Assembly (NCBI GenBank): GCA_016342645.1
Contig: JAEINX010000028.1
Coordinates: 1 to 39,021 of the forward strand
Length of the DNA stretch: 39,021 nucleotides
Source: Bacteroidales bacterium
Lineage (GTDB): Bacteria; Bacteroidota; Bacteroidia; Bacteroidales; JAEINX01
Reading direction: 5' to 3'
This document shows positions 1 through 8,054 of the stretch, piece by piece; position 1 is the first letter of the stretch, and each line of letters opens with the position of its first letter. Made by a program: the position numbers and the translations under genes. The notes under the pieces are model-generated. The model was given only the letters and a program-made list of their open reading frames with translations, did no database searches and was not told the DNA's origin.

Positions 1-2
1 AT

Positions 3-104
3 GAGGTGCTGAACAAAAAATCGTATCAGCCTGAATACCTGCTTTATGTTGCTTGGATGTGTTTAATTAGAGTTATACCCAAGATTAAAACAATAGGCTG
101 CTAA
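3..104 (+). CDS. C-terminal end of an unidentified protein, cut by the window edge
   Basis: An open frame enters from the left edge and stops at TAA 102-104, giving a 33-residue tail that contains YLLYVAWMCLIRVIPKIK. The mix of aromatic, hydrophobic and basic residues recalls the tail of some transposases. That is only an impression and I do not assign a family. The frame has no start inside the window. It points towards the convergent padR-pspC operon, and the hairpin at 121-162 lies between the two. Confidence 0.3.
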   Translation, partial: EVLNKKSYQPEYLLYVAWMCLIRVIPKIKTIGC

Positions 105-120
105 TTGAATGCCATTTAAA

Positions 121-162
121 AAAAACAAAAAACCGGATAAAATTTCAAACATTCTATCCGGT
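121..162 (-). terminator. Rho-independent terminator of the padR-pspC operon
   Basis: An 8-bp perfect stem (ACCGGATA at 132-139 with TATCCGGT at 155-162) encloses a 15-nt loop. Read on the minus strand, the stem is followed directly by a long T-rich run (complement of the A-rich bases 121-131 and beyond). It begins 41 bases past the pspC stop codon. The plus strand has A-tracts on both sides, so it should not work well in that direction. Confidence 0.75.
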
Positions 163-203
163 AAAAAAAAACATCACTTGATAAATAGTGAAAGAAGTAT
201 TTT

Positions 204-1886
204 TTACATAATTAAGTTACATGAGTAAATATTTAGCATTAAATGTTTCTTATTAGAAATTCTCTTAACATCCTGATCTGATTCCTTTTCCTCTTTTAAG
301 CTAACCTCATTGATTTCTCTTTTAAGACCACTCGTTGTCATTATCCACGTTTTTCCCGGTAAATTGTAGGGATAATAATTTCTGTGATAATCAATTATCT
401 CATCCATATCATAACTTAAATGAATTTTTTTCCCAATTGGGATTAACAATTCGATTCTTAAATATTGATCTCTCCAATTCACATAATCGGGTAATTCGAA
501 ATACGAATCAAATGTTAGCAAACTATCGTTTTGGTTAATATTATAAATTGTTTTCCCTGCAAGTTTTTTGGCTGCATTTCGTGATTTACCTCTTGCATAC
601 GAATAAATTATCATCTGATATTGATCCGTATCGCTTTCTTCAAATCTTAACATAGGCTCACGGTAGAATTTCCCATCTTCGGTAATAATTATACCATCAT
701 CACAAATAACAGTATAATCGTTTTCATAGTAATTATTATATCCTCTGTTTTGTTTTACATCAAGATATAAAATATCCGACTTTGGTTGCTCAATCATGTA
801 TTCTTTTGTTGAATAATCCTGATATCTGAAATCTTTTACAATTTTAAAGGCAAAATATGCTGTAATTATTAATCCCGCTATCCAAATATTAAATGCTGTA
901 AAACCTATATATTTTATCTTGTCGATATTAAAAATTAATCTTACGGCACTATATAACAGCATAATTAATGGAACTCCTATTAAGAAGAAAAGTCCGACTT
1001 TAAGTAAACCAATGTTAGCTATACCTCCAAGAAATCTGTCGGCAAATATTGGGAATTGGCCAATAAAAATATCAGAATGCTCGTTAACACCAAACCCACC
1101 CCAACCAAAAATGGAAGCAAGAAATGCTATAAAAAGAGAGATACCAACAAAAAACAAAATAATCCCTATAAAAATAATAATTGCTTTAAAGAAATATTTA
1201 AAAATATTACCAAAAGCAATTAATACGTGATCATAACCCGGTTTATATTGCGTACTTTTTTTTTTGTAGGTGGTTTTAGCTTGGTTAGTCAAGTCGTTGA
1301 TCTTGTCTTTTAGATTATTAACTTCATCCCCAATGGATTTTTCTATATTGGAAATATTTACCTTTTCGCCTCTCATTTCAAGTCGTTCGGCTGTTGTTCT
1401 TGCCTCGGGAATTGCAATCCACAAGATCAGGTAAAGGAAAAACCCGAATCCTGAGAACAAGGCGATAATAAATCCTATTCGAAACCAAATAGGATCGGTA
1501 TGAAAATATGCAGCAATACCGCTACAAATACCGGCAATCACACTATCTTCTGTATCTCTGTATAGGCGTTTTACAGGCCGTGCCTGATAATAATATGGTT
1601 CTTCTTTTTTTTCCTGCTCATCTTCTTCATCAAACTCAAACGGTTGTCCCATAATTGAGATCACGTGTTTGATATCTTCGATATTTATTACTTGTTTACT
1701 ATCTGTAATTTTTTCCTGTAGAATCTCGGCGATTCTACTTTCGATATCATTAATAATTTCTTCTTTTCCGTCAGCTTTTGAAAAATGGCTCTTAACGCTG
1801 TTTATATAATTGTTTAATCTTTCGTAAGCGTCTTCGTCGATGTGAAATATTATTCCACTAACATTGATTGTGAATGTTTTTTTCAT
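204..1886 (-). CDS. PspC-domain membrane protein (Bacteroidota type)
   Basis: 560 residues. The first ~90 form a soluble domain usual in Bacteroidota PspC proteins. A PspC domain follows at about 105-165 (LYRDTEDSVIAGICSGIAAY, then a hydrophobic segment ending in LWIAIPEA). After a basic linker come about three membrane segments (~230-260, ~290-315, ~330-350) and a ~200-residue C-terminal domain, probably extracytoplasmic. PspC proteins belong to the envelope-stress (phage-shock) response. Here there is no PspA or PspF. The partner is a PadR repressor whose stop lies 8 bases upstream, so the two are almost certainly one transcript. The function of the C-terminal domain is not known to me. Confidence 0.85.
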   Translation of the reverse strand: MKKTFTINVSGIIFHIDEDAYERLNNYINSVKSHFSKADGKEEIINDIESRIAEILQEKITDSKQVINIEDIKHVISIMGQPFEFDEEDEQEKKEEPYYYQARPVKRLYRDTEDSVIAGICSGIAAYFHTDPIWFRIGFIIALFSGFGFFLYLILWIAIPEARTTAERLEMRGEKVNISNIEKSIGDEVNNLKDKINDLTNQAKTTYKKKSTQYKPGYDHVLIAFGNIFKYFFKAIIIFIGIILFFVGISLFIAFLASIFGWGGFGVNEHSDIFIGQFPIFADRFLGGIANIGLLKVGLFFLIGVPLIMLLYSAVRLIFNIDKIKYIGFTAFNIWIAGLIITAYFAFKIVKDFRYQDYSTKEYMIEQPKSDILYLDVKQNRGYNNYYENDYTVICDDGIIITEDGKFYREPMLRFEESDTDQYQMIIYSYARGKSRNAAKKLAGKTIYNINQNDSLLTFDSYFELPDYVNWRDQYLRIELLIPIGKKIHLSYDMDEIIDYHRNYYPYNLPGKTWIMTTSGLKREINEVSLKEEKESDQDVKRISNKKHLMLNIYSCNLIM

Positions 1887-1894
1887 CTTATATC

Positions 1895-2248
1895 TTATTG
1901 ATTTGTTTTTACTTCAGAATTTTCTTTAACGGTTATATTATTTACTGCTTCAACAAGTTCCTGCCAGTTCATATTAAGTTCCTCAAGAACTTTTTTCCCT
2001 ATTTCGGTTATTTGATAATATTTTCGTGGCGGCCCCGATTTCGACTCCTCCCAGCGATAACTTAGAAAGCCTTCGTTTTTCAGCCTTGTCAGCAACGGAT
2101 ACAATGTCCCCTCGACCACTATCAATTTCGATTCTTTTAATTTATTGATAATATCTGAAGCATAAACATCGCTTTCTGATATTATTGAAAGGATACAAAG
2201 CTCGAGTACTCCTTTCCTCATCTGTGCTTTTGTTTTTTCTAAATTCAT
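1895..2248 (-). CDS. PadR-family transcriptional regulator
   Basis: 117 residues from the ATG at 2248. A longer frame upstream would start with a Cys/Met-rich stretch unlike the family and would run through the operator, so I reject it. The winged helix is clear: MRKGVLELCILSII, then VVEGTLYPLLTRLKNEG (recognition helix and wing start) and GPPRKYYQITEIGKKVLEEL. PadR proteins repress their own operon and often a membrane-protein gene beside them. The downstream pspC gene fits. A 27-bp palindrome overlaps the likely promoter just upstream. Length and motif order are normal for the short PadR class. Confidence 0.9.
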   Translation of the reverse strand: MNLEKTKAQMRKGVLELCILSIISESDVYASDIINKLKESKLIVVEGTLYPLLTRLKNEGFLSYRWEESKSGPPRKYYQITEIGKKVLEELNMNWQELVEAVNNITVKENSEVKTNQ

Positions 2249-2252
2249 ATGG

Positions 2253-2295
2253 CAAATATAAACCATTTTTAGTACCATGCAACACATAGTACTAA
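2253..2295 (-). promoter_or_regulatory. padR promoter overlapped by a 27-bp palindromic operator
   Basis: On the minus strand TATATTTG (2253-2260) matches the Bacteroidota -7 box TAnnTTTG, with a TTG 19 bases upstream as the -33 element. Bases 2269-2295 form a symmetric site, TTAGTAC-n-ATG-nnnnn-CAT-n-GTACTAA, centred on 2282, and it covers the -33 element. A repressor bound there would block polymerase, so PadR autoregulation is the simple reading. The predicted transcription start falls almost at the ATG at 2248, so the message may be nearly leaderless. Confidence 0.6.
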
Positions 2296-2550
2296 TTATT
2301 TTTAATTATTGTTTATAACAAGATACTATAATAATTATATTATTAAGAAAATGAGTGTAATAAGTAGTGAAAAAAAAATTAAAAAATTTCAATTTTTTTT
2401 CATTTTTTGCTATTTTTGGGTGAAAATACCCTGTATTTTTTGAATTTTTATCGAAAAAAATTGAGTGAAAACGTCATGTTTTTCTTAAAAACTGAAAAAA
2501 GGGGAGGAGATTTTGTATTGAAGTATTTTAAACGTGGAGTGGTAAATTGT
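2296..2550. other. AT-rich intergenic region, no gene seen
   Basis: Together with the padR promoter this makes a 302-base gap between padR and the toxin gene. It contains long T and A runs and a short GGGT/ACCC hairpin near 2416-2432 that is too weak to call a terminator. I see no open frame with coding character, no RNA gene and no clear promoter in it. Confidence 0.5.
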
Positions 2551-3207
2551 TTAGTTTATTTTTAAACGTGTTACCAATTCAATAATATCAGCTTTTATAA
2601 GCTCCCAATATCTGCCTTTAATACAAATTGGGTCAATCTCATTATCAGCTTGTTCAAAGTTGGTTATTCCTTTATATACTTCTTCAACATCAATGTATTG
2701 ATATTTTTGTTTGAAAAAATCAATTAATTCTGAAAGAGAAAAATGTTCTAATAATTCGATTAAATCCCAAAAATCTTTTTTTCGCCCGCTTCGTGAAATA
2801 ACTTCTAATTTCATTGCAGCTATTTCTCTAATATCTGCTATTCGTATATTATCTTTCATAACAATTGGGAAAACAAAGTTATCGGTATAGAATAAGTCAA
2901 GCTTTATGGGTTTTTCACATTCATCACCGATATAATACATCTTGCCAAAACCAATGTTATGTTCAGTCCCGGTTTCAACAAAAAGAAACTCCTTTTTTAG
3001 TTTCTCGCCAATAGCACTAAAGTCAATAGATCCAAATTGAGCATCTGTAAATAAATCAATATCGACAGAGATTCTATGGCTGAGTTGCAAACTTAATGCT
3101 GTTCCTCCAACAAGTCGGAAAGCTTCCAATTCAGAAAATTGCATTATTTTTTTTAGAGCTAAATATATGCTGTCTGATATTGTTTGTATGTGGAGTTTTG
3201 AAGACAT
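2551..3207 (-). CDS. AbiEii/AbiGii-type nucleotidyltransferase toxin
   Basis: 218 residues. The nucleotidyltransferase signature is complete: LVGGTALSLQLSHR at about 32-45 (glycine pair and HR), SVDIDLF at 47-53 (metal-binding Asp49 and Asp51), a third acidic site in KLDLF near 105, and the family's late KLEVISRSGRKKDFWDL at ~130-147. AbiEii proteins are the toxins of type IV-like abortive-infection systems, moving nucleotides onto a target such as tRNA in better-studied relatives. The start overlaps the end of the antitoxin gene by 49 bases in another frame, so translation is probably coupled. No residue I look for is missing, so the toxin should be active. Confidence 0.85.
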   Translation of the reverse strand: MSSKLHIQTISDSIYLALKKIMQFSELEAFRLVGGTALSLQLSHRISVDIDLFTDAQFGSIDFSAIGEKLKKEFLFVETGTEHNIGFGKMYYIGDECEKPIKLDLFYTDNFVFPIVMKDNIRIADIREIAAMKLEVISRSGRKKDFWDLIELLEHFSLSELIDFFKQKYQYIDVEEVYKGITNFEQADNEIDPICIKGRYWELIKADIIELVTRLKIN

Positions 3208-3722
3208 TTAAATTCCTTTCTATTTATTTCTAAAAATTCCATAGCATTTTCTATGGCAATAAAAAGCAATGATTTAGCACTTTTTATTTCTTGTGAAACT
3301 TCTTCTTTTCCATAAAAATCAATAATATTTTGTATCTCTTTTTTATTTCCTCTTTCAAATACACGGGTAATTACAAAACTTTTATTGCGTTCATAGTCTA
3401 TATTTTCGAAGTTTATATCCCAAAAAAGCGAGGAACGCAGGCTTAAATTTATGTGTTTAATTTGCTTTTTTTGTTCTTGTTTTAAAGCATAATAGGTTTG
3501 AAGCAAAATGAAATATTCTTCACTGATATCAAAAAAACTTCCCAAACGAATTGATAATGCAGGATTTATGCCGCGACGTGTTTTGGCAATATCTGTAATG
3601 ATACCGCTGGAAATGCCTAATTCACCGGCAAGTTGAGATTTCCTGATTTTTCGTTTCTTCAATTCACGTTCTAAAATTATTCCCGGATGTATTCCTTTAA
3701 CTATATTAATATCTGGTAACAT
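3159..3722 (-). CDS. Antitoxin: HigA-like HTH fused to a small AbiEi-type domain
   Basis: 187 residues. Residues ~8-75 are a HigA-like XRE helix-turn-helix opening with HPGIILERELKKRKIRKSQL and continuing through GISSGIITDIAKTRRGINP. After a basic helical linker (~85-95) comes LFWDINFENIDYER...VITRVFERG...IIDFYGKEEV at ~98-145, which resembles a short domain (DUF6922, from memory) seen in Bacteroidota antitoxins next to AbiEii toxins. It lies directly upstream of the toxin and overlaps it. The HTH makes it the likely autorepressor, binding the paired palindromes at 3741-3783. Antitoxin assignment rests on context and domain resemblance. Confidence 0.75.
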   Translation of the reverse strand: MLPDINIVKGIHPGIILERELKKRKIRKSQLAGELGISSGIITDIAKTRRGINPALSIRLGSFFDISEEYFILLQTYYALKQEQKKQIKHINLSLRSSLFWDINFENIDYERNKSFVITRVFERGNKKEIQNIIDFYGKEEVSQEIKSAKSLLFIAIENAMEFLEINRKEFKCLQNSTYKQYQTAYI

Positions 3723-3740
3723 AATTATTTATTTATTTTA

Positions 3741-3783
3741 CAAAGGTAAAAAAAATACCTTAATTATACTCAAAAATGAGTAT
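3741..3783 (-). promoter_or_regulatory. Toxin-antitoxin promoter with two palindromic operators
   Basis: TACCTTTG (minus strand, 3741-3748) matches TAnnTTTG and lies 18 bases before the antitoxin ATG. TTTG at 3771-3774 is a -33 candidate with a slightly long 22-bp spacer. Two perfect inverted repeats sit exactly on these boxes: AAGGTA/TACCTT (3743-3748 with 3756-3761) and ATACTC/GAGTAT (3766-3771 with 3778-3783). Their sequences differ, so they could bind two proteins or two states of one. Confidence 0.55.
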
Positions 3784-3847
3784 TTTATTTTTGGTCATAA
3801 ATTACTGCTACAAATTATCAGGATAAAACTTCTATCTACAAACTATT

Positions 3848-4852
3848 TTACGGATTATATACCTTTAAACTTTTCTCAAGAATTTTCATTATCGTTTCCC
3901 TAAATCCTACAGGCGACAATACCTCAACATTATCCTTCCAGCTAAGAATAATTCCAATAAACTCCCAATTGATTGCAATGTGATAACTAAATTCATGCAT
4001 ATCTCCTTCTTCCTTTATCAGTTTTTGAGTATGGTGGATAGGTTGCGTTAGAATATAATTACCACTATTATTTTTAAATCGTAGAATAATTTCCTCGGGT
4101 TCACTTTCAGGTACATTGATCCCAATAAACTTTTCGAAATAAATATCAGGATTAAAATGCTTATAAGTAAATTCTTTGTGTAGTTCTTTTTCAATTTTAA
4201 GTATTCTTTCAAGGCCAAAAGTCCGCATTGCCTCTCTTTCTTCGCAATATCCTGCCAAGTACCATCGACCTGTATATTCTTTAAGATAAAAAGGATGAAT
4301 AGTGAACTCAAGTATTTTGTCCCGAAAAAAAGATTTATGCCGGATTTTGATAACTTGCTTGTCCCTAATATAAGGAATTAACTTGTCGATAAATTCCAGC
4401 CCGGAGGTTGTGGGGTTTTTCTCAAATTCAATGAAATCCAGAGCTTTTCCTTTCGGCTGAAGTTTTTTATAATTGATCAATCGTACTACCTTGTCGATAG
4501 TTCCACTAAAATCATTGAATGAAGTAACCTTTTTATACTGCTTTAACAAGCTTGCAGCCAGCCTGAGTTTTTGAATATCCTCATCAGCAAAAGGCAAATT
4601 GTCGATAGAAAAATCCGGTTCACTGTAAATATATCCACGACGATAGTGATCGTATTGTATTGGTGCAAAATAGCCAAGCCCTCTATCATAACGCATGGCC
4701 GCAAGGTCGTTTTCTATTGTTCGCAAACTAATCGCTTTATCCAATCTATCACTACAAGCCTCAGCCATTTGTTTTTTTGTAGCGATTTTACCTTTTGTAA
4801 GTATTTGGTTAATAACAATATATCTAATTAATGAATTTTTATTTTCCGGCAT
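3848..4852 (-). CDS. WYL-domain transcriptional regulator
   Basis: 334 residues. The N-terminal ~90 residues form a winged-helix domain (KKQMAEACSD...ISLRTIENDLAAMR, then RRGYIYSEPDFSID). The WYL domain spans ~165-245 with HPFYLKEYTGRWYLAGYCEE and RTFGLERI, followed by a WCX-type C-terminal domain (EIILRFKN...). WYL proteins sense ligands, often nucleotides or single-stranded DNA, and are common regulators of defence islands. It is divergent from the AAA+ ATPase gene across 75 bases, which suggests it controls that gene. It lies next to an AbiE-like system but has its own strand neighbours and promoter. Confidence 0.85.
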   Translation of the reverse strand: MPENKNSLIRYIVINQILTKGKIATKKQMAEACSDRLDKAISLRTIENDLAAMRYDRGLGYFAPIQYDHYRRGYIYSEPDFSIDNLPFADEDIQKLRLAASLLKQYKKVTSFNDFSGTIDKVVRLINYKKLQPKGKALDFIEFEKNPTTSGLEFIDKLIPYIRDKQVIKIRHKSFFRDKILEFTIHPFYLKEYTGRWYLAGYCEEREAMRTFGLERILKIEKELHKEFTYKHFNPDIYFEKFIGINVPESEPEEIILRFKNNSGNYILTQPIHHTQKLIKEEGDMHEFSYHIAINWEFIGIILSWKDNVEVLSPVGFRETIMKILEKSLKVYNP

Positions 4853-4927
4853 TATAGATTATTTAGAGTTCACAAATACATGGTGTACTTCGGACTTAAT
4901 TTTGCAAAAACAAAAATAATAAATTCT
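4853..4927. promoter_or_regulatory. Divergent promoter region between WYL regulator and AAA+ ATPase
   Basis: In this 75-base gap TAATTTTG (plus, 4897-4904) and TATTTTTG (minus, complement of 4911-4918) both match the TAnnTTTG -7 box, placed 23 bases before the ATPase start and about 58 bases before the WYL start. Neither has a convincing TTG at the usual distance, so both calls are tentative. The two face each other, so one bound regulator could control both. Confidence 0.35.
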
Positions 4928-6559
4928 ATGAATTTAGCTGATCATATAGAAAAAATTGCCAAAAAATCTGAAGATTCTCACATGGCATTTGCAAAGATGA
5001 AGGGCTTATCATCTAATATCAACCAACTGAAAAATTTTCTGAATTGTTCACAAGAACAGGCATTTATTTTTGCTTTGATCTTTTATCTCACACTTGAAAA
5101 TGGTGAAACCGATTATAATGAAATAGCAAAGCATCTTGATATACCTGCCATGCGTCTGCTAAAATATAAGAATGATATTGAGTGGCTTGTAAAAAGCCGT
5201 CTGTTACGACAGGAGAATAATAATACAATGTTCAAAGCCCGTGGAATTTCCTTTTATGTACCTTCACATGTTATTGATGGCTTGCTAAAAAATCGAAAAT
5301 CTTTTAGTATGGTAAAGATCAAAGATTGCTACGACTTTATTATTCGGGTAATTGAAATGATAGAGGTTGCAAAGGATGATTCAGGAAGTATTGAGATTCT
5401 CAAAGAGGATTTTATGAACTTATGTCACGAAAACGATGAACTCAATATTGCCAAAAAACTTATTAACTCAAGTATTCCCGAACATGAAATTATGATATTG
5501 ATTTTTGTTACTTATAAGTTGATGGATGGGGAAGTTGATATTTCACTCTCTGAGGCATCCGAATTTATGGAAAGTGTAAAATCGTTGAAACTCAAAGTTA
5601 GACGTAGTTTTTTGAATGGGCAAAATAGGCTTATTAAACGTGGATTCATTGAAACCAAATCAGGATTCTTTAGAAGCGATAATGAATTGAATGTAACCGA
5701 AAAAGGACTTCAATTCCTTTTAGGTGAAGAAGCTGAAAAATTAATAATCCAATCCGATAAAAATAAAAACGAAATAAATTTTGAAAAAATAGCAAGCGTA
5801 AAATTGTATCTTAATGCTAATGAGAAAAAGCAGCTTAACACTCTTGAGGGCATTTTTGAAACAAAAAAATTTGATAAAATCACACAAAGAATGAAAAATA
5901 ATCAAATGAAAGCAGGATTTACTGTATTATTTTACGGAAGCCCGGGTACAGGAAAAACCGAGAGTGTTTATCAACTGGCACGTAAAACAGGACGCAGTAT
6001 AATACCAGTGGAAATCAGCAAAACAAAAAGTATGTGGTTTGGTGAGTCAGAGAAATTAATTAAAAAAGTATTTGAAAATTATAGAAAAATAAGAGAATCA
6101 AAAAAACTATTCCCAATCTTGCTTTTTAATGAAGCCGATGGAATTTTCAATAAGCGAACCAAAAATGTTGACTCACCGGTATCACAAACACTTAATGCCA
6201 TACAAAACATCATATTACAAGAAATGGAAGATTTTGAAGGCATTATGGTAGCAACTACCAATTTAACAGATAATCTCGACAAAGCTTTTGAACGCCGTTT
6301 CCTTTATAAAGTAAAATTTGAAATTCCCGAACATATTACAAGAACCAAAATTATGATGGATAAACTTCCTTTTTTAAAAAGTGAAAACGTAAGTACTCTC
6401 TGTGAAAAATATTCTCTAAGCGGTGGACAGATAGCAAACATCGCAAAAAAATGTAATATTCATGAATTACTGAATGGCAGGATTCCTAAAACAATAGAAA
6501 TTGAACAATTTTGCAGAGATGAACAAGGGTTCCATGATAGAAAAAAACTTGGATTTTAA
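4928..6559 (+). CDS. AAA+ ATPase with N-terminal winged-helix-like region
   Basis: 543 residues from the ATG at 4928. An in-frame ATG at 4880 would put the start upstream of the promoter box and adds an untypical leader. The N-terminal ~280 residues look like two related winged-helix units (EQAFIFALIFYLTLENG... and EHEIMILIFVTYKLMDGEVD...). The AAA+ core has Walker A GSPGTGKT (~338-345), Walker B ILLFNEAD (~397-404) with Asn where Asp is usual, sensor 1 VATTNLTDNLD (~441-451), an arginine-finger ERRF and a GGQI sensor-2 region. The architecture suggests a DNA- or protein-remodelling ATPase. Its substrate is not evident. A divergent WYL gene is the likely regulator. Confidence 0.75.
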   Translation: MNLADHIEKIAKKSEDSHMAFAKMKGLSSNINQLKNFLNCSQEQAFIFALIFYLTLENGETDYNEIAKHLDIPAMRLLKYKNDIEWLVKSRLLRQENNNTMFKARGISFYVPSHVIDGLLKNRKSFSMVKIKDCYDFIIRVIEMIEVAKDDSGSIEILKEDFMNLCHENDELNIAKKLINSSIPEHEIMILIFVTYKLMDGEVDISLSEASEFMESVKSLKLKVRRSFLNGQNRLIKRGFIETKSGFFRSDNELNVTEKGLQFLLGEEAEKLIIQSDKNKNEINFEKIASVKLYLNANEKKQLNTLEGIFETKKFDKITQRMKNNQMKAGFTVLFYGSPGTGKTESVYQLARKTGRSIIPVEISKTKSMWFGESEKLIKKVFENYRKIRESKKLFPILLFNEADGIFNKRTKNVDSPVSQTLNAIQNIILQEMEDFEGIMVATTNLTDNLDKAFERRFLYKVKFEIPEHITRTKIMMDKLPFLKSENVSTLCEKYSLSGGQIANIAKKCNIHELLNGRIPKTIEIEQFCRDEQGFHDRKKLGF

Positions 6560-6640
6560 TAAAATATCCTATCAACTTGATAAAAAAATTCTAATGATGA
6601 AATTTATCGTATATATTTACAAAAATAAAAATCTAAATTA

Positions 6641-7117
6641 ATGAAAAAGAAAATACTATACATTGACATGGATAATGTTTTAGTTGATTTCCAAAGCGGT
6701 ATCGACCAGCTTTCGGAAAAAACTAAAATAATTTACAAAGGACACTTTGATGATGTTCCCGGAATTTTCAAACTAATGAAACCTATGCCCCGAGCAATTG
6801 AAGCCTTCAAAAGTTTAAGCGAAAAGTTTGAAACTTATATTCTTTCAACAGCTCCCTGGAACAATTCTACAGCATGGAGCGATAAACTTGAATGGGTGAA
6901 AAAATATCTTGGCGAAATGGCAAACAGGCGGCTTATTCTTTCTCACTATAAAAATTTATTATGCGGTGATTTCATAGTGGATGACAGGGATAAAAGAGGA
7001 GTGAAGGAATTTATGGGCGAACATATACATTTTGCCACCAAAAAATTTCCTGATTGGAATAAAGTTGTAGATTATCTGATAAATAGACACCAAGACTTAA
7101 ATAAGCAATCAAAATAA
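6641..7117 (+). CDS. 5'(3')-deoxyribonucleotidase (HAD superfamily)
   Basis: 158 residues. The HAD motif I is IDMDNVLVDF with nucleophile Asp9 and acid Asp11. LSTAPWNNSTAW at ~74-85 is the motif II region typical of the NT5C group, and DFIVDDRDKRG at ~112-122 supplies the motif IV acidic residues. The enzyme should dephosphorylate deoxyribonucleoside monophosphates in the cytoplasm. It lies 81 bases after the ATPase gene and 1 base before the next small gene, so the latter two are co-transcribed. Full length for the family. A nucleotide-depletion role in defence is conceivable from context but not shown. Confidence 0.85.
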   Translation: MKKKILYIDMDNVLVDFQSGIDQLSEKTKIIYKGHFDDVPGIFKLMKPMPRAIEAFKSLSEKFETYILSTAPWNNSTAWSDKLEWVKKYLGEMANRRLILSHYKNLLCGDFIVDDRDKRGVKEFMGEHIHFATKKFPDWNKVVDYLINRHQDLNKQSK

Positions 7118-7118
7118 T

Positions 7119-7445
7119 ATGAATAGAAAATTTGATAACGTACAGATTGATGAGGACACAATTATTTTATTTGAACGAATACATCATATAGGAAAATTTG
7201 AAGTACTATATCAAATATGGCAACAAGGAATCTATAAGGCTGACAGTATTATTTTTTGCAATAAAGATGTTGAAAAAATGACCGAAGAAGAAATTATTGA
7301 CATGGTAAAAAATGATACAGTTTATAAAGACGGTTCAAGTGTTTCATTTGTACGCAGCAAAAGCGGTTATACTTTTGTAAACTTTAATTTTCAGGAAAAT
7401 GAGCCTGACTTTCCAATGCCTGAAAAGAGCTATAAAAAGCATTGA
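7119..7445 (+). CDS. Uncharacterised small protein
   Basis: 108 residues, not recognised. It is acidic to neutral with alternating hydrophobic stretches (IILFERIHHIGKFEVLYQIW; SVSFVRSKSGYTFVNFNF) that suggest an alpha/beta fold. It has no signal peptide or membrane segment. It begins 1 base after the nucleotidase stop, so it is almost certainly translated from the same message. Its codon use resembles the neighbours, which supports a real gene. Confidence 0.6.
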   Translation: MNRKFDNVQIDEDTIILFERIHHIGKFEVLYQIWQQGIYKADSIIFCNKDVEKMTEEEIIDMVKNDTVYKDGSSVSFVRSKSGYTFVNFNFQENEPDFPMPEKSYKKH

Positions 7446-7572
7446 ACTCCCGTATGAAAGTTGATAACAAAAACAGGAAAACCAAAATTTAAGACCCTGA
7501 TCATTAAAAACACAATAAACACTAAAAGAATTTAAAATCCATAGAATTAACTTATTTATAAAAACTTATATT

Positions 7573-7788
7573 ATGATATCTTACAAAAACCTGAAAAATT
7601 TTATGGACATCACAACCGAAAAGCAGAATGAAGCTTTTGAAACCTGCAACACAAAAAATGAAGAGTTGGCTGTTATTGCCTTTGTACTTTCTCAACGTCT
7701 TGATATGCTTGAGGAAATCGCCGAAGGCATCCGACATTCCGATTGTGAAAAATGTTTTGAATTGATTAGACAAAAACTTTTTGAATAG
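7573..7788 (+). CDS. Uncharacterised small helical protein
   Basis: 71 residues, mostly alpha-helical by eye, with NEELAVIAFVLSQRLDMLEE and a C-terminal CEKCFELIRQKLFE. The two Cys in CEKC could bind metal or be chance. It lies 127 bases after the previous gene with no clear promoter between. The opposite-strand frame over the same bases has a Phe/Cys-rich product and looks spurious. I do not recognise the family. Confidence 0.5.
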   Translation: MISYKNLKNFMDITTEKQNEAFETCNTKNEELAVIAFVLSQRLDMLEEIAEGIRHSDCEKCFELIRQKLFE

Positions 7789-8054
7789 GCAAAGGTGCTT
7801 ACGGTTAGGGTTTGAGGATTTTTTGGTGTTTTTTGAAAAGGCTTGTTTTGGGTTAGGTACTGAATGATAAAGGGAATTTAATTTGATAAGAAAAACATTT
7901 CTGATTATTAATTGTCTATTAATTTAAATATGTTTTTATTAGTTATAAACCAGTAAATGGAGACTGTTATGTACAAAAACGAATATAGAATCAGGAGTAA
8001 TTTGGGAATTATCAGTTTTATTCACTAACCGATTAATCATAATCTAAATGTTAC

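Noticed and set aside
919-1230. 103-codon plus-strand frame inside pspC
   Set aside because: Shadow of the membrane region of a well-supported gene; no promoter or family resemblance.
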